Under the pieces are notes generated by a model. That model had not been told where the DNA came from, made no database searches, and saw only the letters and a list, made by a program, of their open reading frames with translations. From contig JAIVFH010000063.1 of the NCBI GenBank assembly GCA_025765595.1, positions 146,440-210,439 on the forward strand: a stretch of 64,000 bases of DNA. Reading direction: 5' to 3'. Every line of letters begins with the position of its first letter. The first letter of the stretch is position 1. Shown piece after piece: positions 48,633 to 60,499 of this stretch. The stretch is from Obelidium mucronatum. Taxonomy: Eukaryota; Chytridiomycota; Chytridiomycetes; Chytridiales; Chytriomycetaceae. Made by a program: the position numbers and the translations under genes.

Positions 48633-48879
48633 TCTCTAATGGCCAAACTCCTTTTTCGGTGGAAGGATCGCGTTCTCGATTTCTTTTGTTTCTTTTTGGT
48701 CCACGTCAAGCTTCGATTTGTTCCAGGCGAAAAATGATTGGGGGGCTTGAGGTGGAACAAAAAATTGACAATTCACAGACCAATCAAAAAAAATTTTAGA
48801 AATAATAAAAAAAACAACCATTTATAAGATATTTTCGGCAAATTAAAGCGCAGCCACCAAACATTCGACGCCACTACTA

Positions 48880-51406
48880 CTACAAAGTCTCCACAGCATA
48901 ATGTTTTGCAGCGTCCCAATAATGAACTGCCCCAACTTTCTCCAAAGCATCCTTGACAGACCGTTCAGTTGGACATTGAATAACATTAAACCCAGCAAAC
49001 AGTCTCCGTTTGATTTTCCCCTCCCAAACCAAGATGCATTCATTCGGTTTTCCATTGTCTTCAACACTACGACCGGCAGTACTATTCTCCTCGTCATCCG
49101 CACCTTCTCCAGCCCCTTCCGTCCAATCAATACGTCTCATCATCAACTTCTTGTACTGCTTGATTCCACGGTTCCCGCCTTCCACAATCACCAAGTTACT
49201 TCCAGGATGCAGCAACACGGCCCCCGACAAACACAACTGATTCGCATTCACATCCACCTTGAATCGATGCTGCGGTCTCCGTAAATCCGAAACTTTAAAC
49301 ACACACGCTTCCACAATGATATGCGTATTGTCCAGCAGCTTTAACCGCATCCGTTCCCGTTTCTGTTCTTTGGTCAACTTGTGTTCTGCAATGTACTTGT
49401 CGTGTTTCAATTGACGTGCACGCATTTGTTGACGAACTGCTGCTTCAATCTTTGTTGGGTCCTGTACGGCTTCTGTTCCAAGGACACGCATGAGGTTGCT
49501 GATTTTGACTTTGGGTTGATCGGCTGGGATCAGACCGATGCTAATCTTTTCTCGCTTTTCCTTTTGGGCTTCGAGACGGCGTTGGCGGCGGAGTTTCTTT
49601 GTTTCCTTTTTTGTTAGCATGAGGGGTCGTGGGGCTGGTGCGCCTAGGTCGGCAGGGGGTTGGATGGGGACTGGGTGTTGGATTAAATCAGTTAGAATGT
49701 TGTCGAGGTGGGGTGCGTCGAGTGAGAATTGCTCGTATGCGGTATCTTGGCCGAGGAATGTCGCGTCCCACCATTCTGCGGCTGGTGGGGGTTCTCTCTG
49801 GAGGAGGGTTATTATTTTAGTATGTTGTCGTGGGGGTGAAGAATGATTGAGAATGAATCATATGAAAGAAAAATGAATACAAAGAAAAGGGAATACACCG
49901 CCTGCGGCGGTATGAATGAAAAGAAGGAAAAGGAATACACCGCCTACGGCGGTATGAAAAGAAAAAAGGAATACACCGCCTACGGCGGTATGAAAAGAAA
50001 AAGAAATACACCGCCTACGGCGGTATGAAAAGAAAAAAGGAATACACCGCCTACGGCGGTATGAAAAGAAAAAGAAATACACCGCCTACGGCGGTATGAA
50101 AAGAAAAAAGGAATACACCGCCTACGGCGGTATGAAAAGAAAAAGGAATACACCGCCTACGGCGGTATGAATGAGAAGAAAGAAAAAAAAGGAATACACC
50201 GCCTGCGGCGGTATGAATGAGAAGAAGAAAGAAAGAAATACACCGCCTACGGCGGTATGAAAAGAAAAAGGAATACATACGGCGGTATGAATGAATACAA
50301 AGAAAAAAGGAATACACCGCCTACGGCGGTATGAAAAGAAAAAAAAAATACACCGCCTACGGCGGTATCGCCTTCGGCGGTATGAAGCGAAACACGAAAA
50401 AACCCACCCTGACACACAAATCCGAAACCAAATCCAATTCAACAGCCATTCCACTTTTTTTAGCATTAGCAGCAATATCAGCCTTCAATTTTTCGAGCAT
50501 AGCCTCCTGACGAATCTTGTTTGCCATATCAACAAATTTCCCCTTTTGAACAAATCGAAAAGCCTTTCCAGCGACACGATGTTTAGGCATTGCTTTAGAA
50601 ATCTTTGGATCAAAGTAAGGATTTTTGAGAGGATCAAAGAGATCGGGAGAGGGTTCTACGAGTTCCAAAATCTTTGGCTTTTCTGGAACGGCAGCAGCAG
50701 CAGCAGCAGCAGAATCAGGATTTGCGGCATCTTCCTCGGCCTTCTTTTTTTCAATCGCTTTTTGTGCGAGACGCGCGGCAACGGCAGCCGCCTCTTTTGT
50801 CGCGGCTGGCGTCACGCGTTGGTTTGCTTTTGTGGTTGAAAAGTTTGGCTTTGCAAACATCGACTTTATGGAGTCGACGTCGACGGCGCCGGCCTTGTCA
50901 AACAGCGGATGCACGTCCATCTTCAGGCCGCGCTTAGCGGGGTCGGCAACGGCGGCCTGGTGAAGGTGAAGCAGTTTTGTTAGGGGTCCTTGCCAACCAC
51001 CGCGCGAAGAGCAAGCGTCACCCGCACCGGAAGCGTCGTCTTCATGCGCTGCTGGATTTCGTCCATTTTGCGCTTGATGTCCGCCGGCGACAGCGCGAGC
51101 GGCGCGACGGGCGGCAGCGGCGCCGCGACGCGCGCAGTCGGCAGGTTGCGCGTCATGGCGGCCATCTTGGCGGCGATTTCGCGGCGCTTTTCGGCGATCA
51201 GATCGGCGATCTGCGGCGTTGTGAGTGTTTGTGTGAGTGTGAGTGAGGGTGAGTGTGTGTGTGTGCGTGCGTTGGCTGTGTTGGTTTGCGCGGCGGACGC
51301 CCACCTTGTCCTTGTCCGGCACTGCGGCGCCGGCGTCCGTCTTGGCGCGCTTGGCGTCGGAGTCGTCGGCCGCGCCAGGCAGCGGTCGCTTGGCGGAGTG
51401 GTTCAT
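48880..51406 (-). CDS. PRP3: U4/U6 snRNP protein Prp3
   Basis: Four exons: 51406-51305, 51210-51028, 50956-50408 and 49797-48880; 583 aa. The donor of intron 2 (GTGCGG at 51027) is chosen for a 71-bp intron in phase; GTG/GTT donors slightly downstream are alternatives. The C-terminal half is unmistakable: RPLMLTKKETKKLRRQRR, IGLIPADQPKVKISNLMRVL, DPTKIEAAVRQQMRARQLKH, then the DUF1115-like domain with LLHPGSNLVIVEGG, YKKLMMRRIDW and VWEGKIKRRLF. Upstream are NPYFDPKI and FVQKGKFVDMANKIRQEA. Prp3 binds U4/U6 snRNA in the tri-snRNP and is needed for spliceosome assembly. Intron 3 is 610 bp, far above the local norm, because it contains an array of GC palindromes. Exons 1-2 are very GC-rich. Confidence 0.93.
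49896..50384. repeat. Array of about 14 GC-rich palindromes inside the PRP3 intron
   Basis: Units of about 36 bp: GGAATACACCGCCTACGGCGGTATG plus a purine-rich AAAAGAAAAA spacer. The palindrome has arms ACCGCC/GGCGGT and a 3-nt centre (TAC, TGC; one TTC at the distal end). The array fills most of intron 49798-50407. On the PRP3 sense strand the spacers are pyrimidine-rich. The relation to the array at 43.7-44.2 kb is clear in the palindrome but not in the spacers. Confidence 0.93.
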
Positions 51407-52258
51407 TGCACTTTGAATAACTACTTTTTGAATAAAGATTTTTATTTATTGAAACTCAGACGACGCGACTCGTCAATGTAATACAAGCTTACTTTGAGAG
51501 TCTCTGTGAAAAACTCAATGTTTTATTTATTGGTTGGAGTGCCTTTCCTTTCCACACTGAGATTGTAAACGCGGGTGCGGTTTCTGCGGCTGCATGAACT
51601 TTCTGTTTTAAACGGATTGGTTTACCACCCTATTTCAATTCTCTTTGAATAAGTTATGATTTTATGTATTAGTTAGTACCAGTGCCTTTTGTAGTATCCC
51701 TCATTACCGCCTTTATCACTGTCATTCACTGACACGATTTATTTCCCCACTCATCCTTTCCATTATCTAGTTATACTTATTATTCTATTATTATACTTTC
51801 CTTTCCTCTCTGAGATAGTAAAACGTAGTCAAAGTGGCGAAAAGGGGAACGAAACGCATGGCAAACAGATTTGAAATTCGCCGAATCTGATTCAAATTTC
51901 ACTTATTAAATATCTCAATCAATCGTGATCAGATTTATCCGTTTATTTCAATCGTTTCAAAATGAGTTTCGACAGTGGGAAAGAATAAAACCGATTTTTG
52001 ACCAAAGTGTAATAATTACCTTGACCGAATTTTTTCTGCTACTATCGCGCTCTTAAGTAAATTGTTGTTTTAGTGGACAACACTGAATTTCCGACACATT
52101 TTCGAGTGACATCCCACAGTCGACTCACTCTCAATCTCATTATAAATGGGCCAGAATATCACGGATAAGTTTTGAGCCTATGAATCTTGATACGTAAAAT
52201 CCCCTTATCATTCAAGACTTGGAATGGTGCCGAGTCAATAGTTCCTGGATAGATATAA
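51407..52258. other. Gene-free AT-rich segment
   Basis: Upstream of PRP3. No open frame with recognisable features. It leads directly into the first leader-like segment. Confidence 0.6.
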
Positions 52259-52840
52259 TTCCAAAAGCAAAATCTAATAATAAAGATGTGGAGGATATTG
52301 CTCAGAATAAATGTTGATATTGTCAGGTTACAAAAACTTCTCGCCAAACAACAAACAACCTCCTCAGTTTGCACCAACCCGGGCACCCTCTCCCCACGCA
52401 TCCACCTGGCGCCTGCCGCCTCCTTCTGTTCTAACTCTAAGCGCTTTGCACCTTTCTTTCAGCCTCGCATGACCCCAACTCGACTTGGCTTTAATACTTG
52501 AGTCTTGATCAAGTCAAGTTAGGTGAGACTCATCCTTCCTTCGGCCCCATCTGTTTCTTCCAATATTCACACCTTTGGCTTAAGCGGCCAGTCCGACAAA
52601 AAAAAACGCGGTTTTTTAATAATTCCTTTTTCTTCCTCCGTCAGCGGTTGTAGGCACTGCAGCCCCTGATCAGCACTATCGCCCTCTGCCAACAAAAAAG
52701 CCTCTTAACTTCCCGCTCAATAGCCTGTGGGTTCTTTTATATTCTATTTTCGCGTTTTAGCCATCCATATTTGTCCGACGTGTTTTAATCCATTTACCCA
52801 AACTTAGCAAGTCCACAAATCAAGATGAACCCCACGACCA
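52259..52840. repeat. Leader-like segment, copy 1 (precedes the F2 array)
   Basis: Similar in order and sequence to 61390-62155: AGATG(T/C)GGAGGATATTGCTC, then CAGGTTACAAAAACTTCTCG, CACCAACCCGGGCACCCTCTC, CGCATGACCCCAACTCGAC, TTGAGTCTTGATCAAGTCAAG, CTTCGGCCCCATCTGTTTC, an AAAAAAACGCG motif, and a TTTCGCGTTT(T/C)AGCCAT block. Both copies contain a plus-strand open frame of 71-75 codons ending at the same point, with a 12-bp in-frame insertion between them. Neither frame resembles a known protein. F2 begins about 40 bp after this segment. Confidence 0.75.
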
Positions 52841-52880
52841 TTATAAAGTCTTCACCATGAACCCTTAACTCCCGCGCTGA

Positions 52881-54368
52881 GAATATTCAATGCGCGAGTT
52901 TGTCCTGCGCCACCTCAGGTGCCGGTTGTGGTGTACTGCGCCGCTCTTTGGGCTCATTGCAGCTCAGAGAGCGACCGTGGGCTGGCACGAGCTGGTGTGG
53001 GACAAATTTCGCGTGAGAAACTGAAGCGTCACTGGATCCATTGCTTTTTATTTGTGGTAAGGATCTGGTGATTTTATTATTCGTCGGTCACTGACTTTTA
53101 CTTTTCCAGGTGTTGTGAATCAAATAAACCAGCGCCACCAAATAAACTACGAATATTCAATGCGCGAGTTTGTCCTGCGCCACCTCAGGTGCCGGTTGTG
53201 GTGTACTGCGCCGCTCTTTGGGCTCATTGCAGCTCAGAGAGCGACCGTGGGCTGGCACGAGCTGGTGTGGGACAAATTTCGCGTGAGAAACTGAAGCGTC
53301 ACTGGATCCATTGCTTTTTATTTGTGGTAAGGATCTGGTGATTTTATTATTCGTCGGTCACTGACTTTTACTTTTCCAGGTGTTGTGAATCAAATAAACC
53401 AGCGCCACCAAATAAACTACGAATATTCATTGCGCGAGTTTGTCCTGCGCCACCTCAGGTGCCGGTTGTGGTGTACTGCGCCGCTCTTTGGGCTCATTGC
53501 AGCTCAGAGAGTGACCGTGGGCTGGCGCGAGCTGGTGTGGGACAAATTTCGCGTGAGAAACTGAAGCGTCGCTGGATCCATTGTTTATTATTTGTGGTAA
53601 GGATCTGGTGATTTTATTATTGGACGGTCACTGACTCTTACTTTTCCAGGTGTTGTGAATCAAATAAACCAGCGCCACCAAATAAACTACGAATATTCAT
53701 TGCGCGAGTTTGTCCTGCGCCACCTCAGGTGCCGGTTGTGGTGTACTGCGCCGCTCTTTGGGCTCATTGCAGCCCAGAGAGCGACCGTGGGCTGGCGCGA
53801 GCTGGTGTGGGACAAATTTCGAGTGAGAAACTGAAGCGTCACTGGATCCATTGTTTTTTATTTGTGGTAAGGATCTGGTTATTTTATTATTCGACGGGCA
53901 CTGACTTTTACTTTTCCAGGAATTGCAAATCAAATCAACCAAAGCTACCAATTAACCCCCGCTCTGGGAATATTCATTGCGCAAGTTTGTCCTGCGCCAC
54001 CTCAGGTGCCGGTTGTGGTGTACTGCGCCGCTCTTTGGGCTCATTGCAGCTCAGAGAGCGACCGTGGGCTGGCGCGAGCTGGTGTGGGACAAATTTCGCG
54101 TGAGAAACTGAAGCGTCACTGGATCCATTGCTTTTTATTTGTGGTAAGGATCTGGTGATTTTATTATTCGTCGGTCACTGACTTTTACTTTTCCAGGTGT
54201 TGTGAATCAAATAAACCAGCGCCACCAAATAACCTACGAATATTCATTGCGCAAGTTTGTCCTGCGCCACCTCAGGTGCCGGTTGTGGTGTACTGCGCCG
54301 CTCTTTGGGCTCATTGCAGCTCAGAGAGCGACCGTGGGCTGGCGCGAGCTGGTGTGGGACAAATTTCG
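52881..54368 (+). repeat. F2 tandem array: six units of about 270 bp, each with an intron-like segment
   Basis: Units start with GAATATTCA(T/A)TGCGCGAG or a variant at about 52881, 53151, 53421, 53691, 53968 and 54238; the last is truncated at about 54368. Each full unit has a GC-rich body, a short T-rich run, a 53-bp segment with donor GTAAGG, a TCACTGAC branch-like site and acceptor TTTCCAG (unit 1: 53057-53109), and then a tail with CAAATAAACCAG. The fifth unit boundary carries CCCCGCTCTGGG, also found in F1. A frame through the tail and body (VNQINQRHQINYEYS... to the TGA in AACTGA) is open but has no ATG in most copies. Confidence 0.93.
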
Positions 54369-54620
54369 TGCGATAAGCAAGTGATGAAACAAACCAAAAG
54401 CGACGCTGGAAGCTTCGTGTTTTTTGGTGGTAAGTTCCTTGCCATTCTTTTCTACTCATCAAGAAAACGAACGTATACTTGACATTCGAGACGGAGTGAC
54501 AATGGCTGCGTCTCTGTCCGTTCGGATGTGGTAGCTGCGACTTTCTTTCTTGTTTGGTGATTAGAATCAGGATCATATCTCACATTACAGGACTTTATTT
54601 CTTCTGTCAGAACAAACGGT

Positions 54621-55747
54621 TTACAACCAACCAAGTTCCTGCAATCGCTGCGTCATGAAGTCACGAGCCGCATTTCGCTCTTCCTGCACTGTGGTCCCTG
54701 GTGGGCCGGAAGAATGAATTGGTGTGGGAGGAACTGACAGGGGCGGTGTCACAAGTTGGGGTACGTGATCGGGAAGGATGTAGGCAGTGGAGGATGTGGG
54801 AAAGTCTTGGGGGAATTTCTGGCGCAAAATGGCCTCGTGTGGAATGCGGAGTGGTGGTCTCATTTCATGGGGAGCAACGGAATAAAACGAGTCCAGGCTG
54901 TAGTGTTCGTCATGTACCACAACAACTTGGTGACCCTCCCTGATGCACGCTGCGAAGGTGCCAGCAAAGCCAGAGTCATTGCTGAGAACCACGATAAGAA
55001 GAGGTTGGCGCAAGTGCAAGTCTTCGACATGACTGAGGGTAATCTGTAGGTAATAATGCTGTTTGAGTTCCTGAAACATTGACTCATTGGCTTTAGGAGT
55101 GGTTTACCTTCTTGAGTTGACCTGAAAGCAAAATACGTGCCGCTTCTGGATCGTCAACATAATTGGTATAGCCCTCGGCCCCAGCCTGGCGATACGCATC
55201 GAACAGTTGCTGGGAGCTGCCAGCGGCAGTGACAGACTGGAAGCCTCTGCCGGCAAGAATGCGGGCAACTTCCCGGCGTGGCCGTGATGCTTCTTCGGCT
55301 GGACCAGCACGGGTGAAGTATTCCTTGAGTGCCTCAAGGTGCTTTTCCGGGGTCTGTAGTGTAGTGTGGTGTAGTGTAGTGTGGTGTGGTGTGGTGGGGT
55401 GTGGGAAGGTGTTGTGGGAAGTTGATGTGTGAGAAGAATCAGAATCACCCAGTAGTGGCATGGCAAGCAAAGGGAAGGGACTGCAACACTGCAAGACTTA
55501 CCAAGGACTTTGGCGCCGGCATGTTTTCCATGTCAATCAGAATCACAAGGCGGAGGGCTTCTTGTTCCTGCGGCAAGCTGTCCGCTGCCTTCTCATTCAA
55601 ACCATCACCGCGATTTGCGCTGTTGGAGCTGCTGGGCTCAATGGACTGATTTCCAGCCTCCTCAGTTGCTCTGCTTTTCCCCTTGTCCTTTCTGGGTTGG
55701 TCGTCGCGTCCGTCAATAATGTTTTGCATCATTTTGATGTGATTCAA
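54621..55747 (-). CDS. NYN/PIN-like (LabA/MARF1-type) putative ribonuclease
   Basis: Exons 55747-55502, 55353-55108 and 55070-54621; introns 148 and 37 bp (the second unusually short, so that junction is tentative); 313 aa. A Ser/Glu-rich N-tail precedes the first strand ALRLVILIDMENMP, the NYN motif with its acidic residue. RILAGRGFQSVTAAG follows, and after the last intron comes LLIVVLSNDSGFAGTFAACI, the SNDSxF motif with a second acidic residue, then EGHQVVVVHDE. This is the order of NYN domains, PIN-fold nucleases that cut RNA (family knowledge). The C terminus is Pro-rich. The first intron contains a GTAGTG-type minisatellite. It lies directly downstream of the F2 array, on the opposite strand. 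Substrate unknown. Confidence 0.65.
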
Positions 55748-56179
55748 TTTTGTGAGAATGATTTTAAGAATAGAAATGTATTGTCAGGGTTCAAGGTGAA
55801 AGGTTCCCCTTGAACATGTATATATTTGGATTCCAGTGATCGCGGAATTAAACGACAAAGGCTTCATTCATGTTGTTAACATAAAGTTGCTATTTTCCAG
55901 TTATATTTGGATTCGGTCTCCTCCTCCCAATCTCTACACAAATGCCCATCAAATTCCGTCAACGTTCCATATTTTCTATCTGATTTAGTTATCCAAGATC
56001 AAGGACTGATTTTTACTTGGTGTCAAGGCTAACCAGATCAGATTAAAAAGTGCCACTTGTCGTCAATCTTCGACTTTTAACCCCTGAATTGGCGCCACGC
56101 AGTCGTCGGGGTTCTTTCACTTCCGCCATTACTGCCGCCACTGCTGCTGCCCCGCAAGCAGCTGCTATAGATGCGTTGG
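55748..56179. other. Intergenic
   Basis: Upstream of the NYN gene. About 56090-56170 is an inverted duplicate of about 58430-58505 (GTCGTCGGG..TTCTTTCACTTCC), so it is debris of the decayed NYN paralogue region. No gene. Confidence 0.5.
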
Positions 56180-56800
56180 TCTCGCCGGGGATCTTGTATC
56201 AGTTCCTACATAGCTCGGACTGTACTCCATAACCCGCAGAATTTTTTACTGTTTCTGGTAAGTTGGTCCTTGTGTTCTGCTGAGTTTTTGACTGATCTTG
56301 CGCCAGTTCCAACATAGCTCGGGCTGGACTTCATGACCCGTTGGGTAGAGGACTCCGGTCGATGTAGGGGCTGGTGCGGGTCTATGCGAGATGGAATCTT
56401 TTTATTTTTGCATTTCTGGTGAGTTGGTACTTGTATTCTGCTGATTTTTTAACTGACCGACTTTATTAGATTTCGCGACGAATTCAAATAAAAAAACTGT
56501 GCAAAATAGTTGCCCACTCAGGGTGATTTTCTCTCTATCGCTTCGTGTGCCGCTTCTTGCTGCTGCAGATGCGTTGGTCTCGCCTTGGATCTTGCGCCAG
56601 TTCCTACATGGCTCGGGCTGGACTCCGTGACCCACTGGGTAGAGGACTCCGTTCGATGATGGGTCTGGTGCACGAGATGGATTAGTGTTCCTTTTTCTGG
56701 TGGTCGGTCTGGATGAATACTCTCTATCAACTGGAGAAATAGTGCCTGTTTCTGTTTGTGGGATCATTTATTCAGGAATTTTTGAATCCGTTTATGGCCC
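56180..56800 (+). repeat. F3 repeats, small degenerate cluster (three units)
   Basis: Three copies of the F3 body (CGCCAGTTCCTACATGGCTC type) at about 56200, 56310 and 56588. The first is fused inside its intron-like segment to the second. The second is complete, with donor GTGAGTTGG and acceptor TTATTAG. The third is diverged after its donor. They are separated from the main F3 array by about 5.5 kb. Confidence 0.85.
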
Positions 56801-56948
56801 GCAATTTTTCAACGTTTTATAAATAAATCAATCCGACGGGAATTATTTCTTTTATGTAAATCAATTATTTCAGCTCAGCCAATGGTTCTGCTTTAATGCT
56901 GTTCGAAAAGCGATGAAAGATGAAGGAGAGGTTCAGCGTACTTTGGCT

Positions 56949-58764
56949 TCACAAAAGCAGGTCTTTGAACGCGAAAAGTGCCGCGATCAGTGATTTGCAG
57001 GTTTTTCGTTGGAACCAACTTCCGGAGTTGGAACATTGTTGCCAGCGGATATGTGCGATATCCAGAAGTTCGTGGCGCGTTATGACCACCGGATTGAAAG
57101 AAGTTGCAAGATTTTCCTTGACCATGTTGAAGAGCCCAGCATTGGATGTGATGAGAATTGAGAGACGCCCGTTCTCCGCAGCAAGTCGAACAATAGGAGC
57201 CACTTGCATTTGATTGCTGACCACAGCCAACCCACGGTCAGGAATAGCTGGTTTAAGTAGCAGTGTGGCATAATCGGCTGCCTGGGTTGGAGGCAAAGCG
57301 AGTTTGTTTGTCCCAGGCGTCAAATACAAGATGCGTCCAATGGACAAGAACTTGGGGGCTATCCGGGTGGCTTTGGAAAGAAAGGGGAGGAAATGTTGTA
57401 AGTTGAGAAAGTCTTATGGTCTTCAAAAACTAAAGCCTGAAGAAACGTGGAAATAATAAATACCTGGTTGTAGCGCTCGGCAGCAGCAGCAAAACGCCTC
57501 CTCGGCTAAGGAGATTGTGGAGCACGTCCTCCAATAGCCCCCCTTTCCCGCGCTTTCTAATGGGAAGCAGGGCCTCGCAATGCCATTGCCGACGCGACCA
57601 TGTTCTTATCGTGATTGATAATAATGTATTAGAGGCAATGACGACAAGGAGCTGTTTGATATTGGAGGGAACACTCATACGTCTGGAAAACAGTGTTTAT
57701 TTATTTTTGCTTGATAGCGTGCGTGATTGGTCTCTTGCAGCCTTCCTTTTCCTCTTTTGATTCAGCGTTTTTCGAACATCAATGGCATCGCTGTGGTAAT
57801 GAACGTCCCAGAAAGAAGGCAGAGTGTGTTTTGACCATATAAAACAAACAAACAGGTGGGTGAATTCTCATCCTAAACCCTGATTATAGAACAACATATT
57901 TTCGTTTAGTTTAGAAGCCAGATGGAACACATTTCTCATTCAAATTCTCTCCGACATTTCCTTTTCTATATATCCCTCTTTTACTTCCTGCATTTCCCTC
58001 TGATTCTCCAATCGCCAAACGCAGAGACACTTCTAACACCAACAACAGATCCATCTGCAATCCCCTTTAAAAGAGTAGTGCGACTCCACTTTGCTATCCA
58101 GGCCGCTACTGCCAGTTTATCGGCTGTTGGCAGGTTTCCAAGGCGGGTAAGCTGTGCCGAGCAATAATGTTGGATTCTGCCACCAACTGCTTCATCTGCC
58201 AAGCTGCGCGCCCAGGTAATTTCCTTACGTTGGAAAAATCATCTGTTGCAGGGTTTAAGCTAACACGATGTCTCCCCTTTAAAAGAGTCTTACGACCCCC
58301 CTCACCTCCTCTCCAACTTTGTGCCTGGGAATACCCCTTTCTCGGATTCGAAGTACCCGGAGAGGGCTCTACAGCCGGCAAGAATTGGACGGAGGTCCAA
58401 AAGGCTACAGTGTGGGCAGCGCGGCATCGGGGAGCGGCTTGCGGGGCGGCAGCAGTGGCGGCAGTAATGGCGGAAGTGAAAGAAACCCGACGACTGCGTG
58501 GCGGCAGTTGCGCAGACTCCACTGCCACCAAAAGGCAAAGATTGGCCAAGTGACCACTGCCACGCCGCCGGACTGCGGCTGGACAAAGCGGCGCCTGTTG
58601 TTGGCGAAGAAGCGGTGCGGCCGGAAGGCCGCACGCGGTTGGTGGCTGTTGCGGGGAACGCACCAATGTTGGTCTGATGCTCGAGTGTGCCAAAGTTGGT
58701 CTGATGTTGAGTGCGCGCGCCTCAAGGATGTTTTAGATGGACCCAAGTGCAGCACTTTTCCCAC
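56949..58764 (-). pseudogene. Decayed paralogue of the NYN-like gene at 59.7-61.0 kb
   Basis: Several minus-strand pieces resemble the gene at 59692-60979. 58764 to about 58550 matches its N-terminal exon (HWCVPRNSHQPR, HRFFANNRRRFV) in shifting frames. 57347-56949 matches its C-terminal half (RILYLTPGTNK, ADYATLLLKPAIPDRGLAVVSNQ, AENGRLSILITSNAG, VVITRHELL). A middle piece at 57678-57430 (MSVPSNIKQLLVVIASNTLL) may belong to it or be a separate exon, but the phase to the next piece does not fit. A shorter functional gene made of the last two pieces cannot be excluded. A leftover inverted duplicate of part of this region lies at 56.1 kb. Confidence 0.6.
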
Positions 58765-59691
58765 ACAAACGCTTTTTTCCGCCCCAGACAGGTGTTTGAT
58801 CCCTCAACCTTGTGTCTTCTTTTGGTATTCTGCCCTTCTTTGTTTCAACAAGCAACTGGCTTCTCCTCAGAACAAATCACGTAGCCCGCTGTCTCAGAAA
58901 ATTGCTTTTTGAGACTTTTTTTTCAAGCAAATGTTTGCTTTGTCAGATGGCAGTAGCCACTACTCAATGGAGTCAAGTGAATGAGCCCCCCAACGTTTTT
59001 CGTCAACATTGCTGCATATTGCTGACAAGCTCATTATTCTTTATTGCAATGACGTTCAATTGGAAATGACGCAACCTATTTTTTCAAGCTGTGTTTTTCT
59101 CAGAATTGATGCAACAACACTTGCAAAGATCAGTTTGTTTTGGCAGTCTTCTCACTCTTGAAAACTCTTTTTTTTTTTTTCTTTTCCTTTTTTATTCTTC
59201 ATAGAGGTTTTCTTTTTGTTTGATCTCATAGGACGGAGGAACTGTTTCTGTTCCAGTTATTTACCCAAAGACTGCTTAATTTCCAGAATTTACTACATTT
59301 GGTGAAACTACGTTACCAAAAGACAATGCTGTTTACATATTTATTATGATATCCTACAAACTGTTTCTGCTTATTATTCAATTATTGCACCAATAGCTTC
59401 TGCCAAAAAAAAACTGTTGATGAAAATTTGTCTGGAGTAATAATGAATGACTTAAGAAATTCTTGTGACAGAAAAGGCAGTACTGACTTCCTTATTCATC
59501 CCACTCTGACGAGCATATTAACTCATATCAAAGAGTTGGAGCTGAAATAAAATTTAAATAATAATTGGTTTATTATTTAACTTAAAAAAAATATAAAAAA
59601 AAAGATTTGTTTCAAGTCAGCAACTCAGCTCAGCAAAAGAAAGAAAACAAAAGGAATGAAACAAGCCAACAAAAAAAAACCACATTTTTTT
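58765..59691. other. Gene-free AT-rich segment
   Basis: No feature recognised beyond T and A runs. It includes the presumed 3' region of the NYN-like gene ending at 59692. Confidence 0.6.
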
Positions 59692-60417
59692 TTACATAGG
59701 AAGATGCAATTCATCTTCGGTAATGACTTGAGAGATTCCTGGGACAGGAAGGACGGTTCTTTCGTAGACCTTTTCATTCATCCCACCACTCGGACCAGCA
59801 TACTTGCTCATATCAGAGAACGGATCAGTGTATTCACGCACTTCAGGCTCAACATTGCAGCGGTCAACACGATAAGTGCCCGTAGCAGAGATTTCCAAGT
59901 TTTTTGTTGGTACCAAATGAGAAAACATCATGTCCAGGGGAAACGTTGGCAAGCCCACAAGAGAAGGAAGTTCATCAGGGGTAATCACCACATGGTTTTG
60001 AGGATTCTTTGGCTCTGAAACTGCAAGATCACGGAGCTCACTGTTGACTGTGATGAGAATTGAAAGACGGCCTGTCTCTGCCGCAATCCGAACGGCAGTA
60101 TACAACAGTGTTTGATTGCTGACAATGGCAAGACCTCTGTCTGGAAAGTATCTTGCAAGCAAACTTGTTGCGTAATCAGACGCGATGGTAGCGGGAGAAG
60201 CTGGCATGTGTTTTCCAGTGGGCATGACGAGGATGTTGAACTTGGCCAAAACATGGTGATGAGCGGTCTTGACGTTGACAGCAATAGCCTCAGCAATGTC
60301 ACCATAACTGTAGATGGCGGTTAAGCATTGATTCACGAAGCCCTCAAAAGCAGGACCAGGCTGAATGATTAATTGTTAGAGGAGAGTGACAGAAGGAGAA
60401 GAATTACGAGACACAAA

Positions 60418-60499
<82 letters not shown>

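Noticed and set aside
49896..50384. Palindromic array considered as a CRISPR array
   Set aside because: Spacers are near-identical purine-rich sequence, not unique, and the host is a spliced eukaryotic gene.
52286..52501. Plus-strand frame MWRILLRIN... conserved in both leader copies
   Set aside because: Only two copies, the opposite strand is also open, and several changes are non-conservative; not enough to call a gene.
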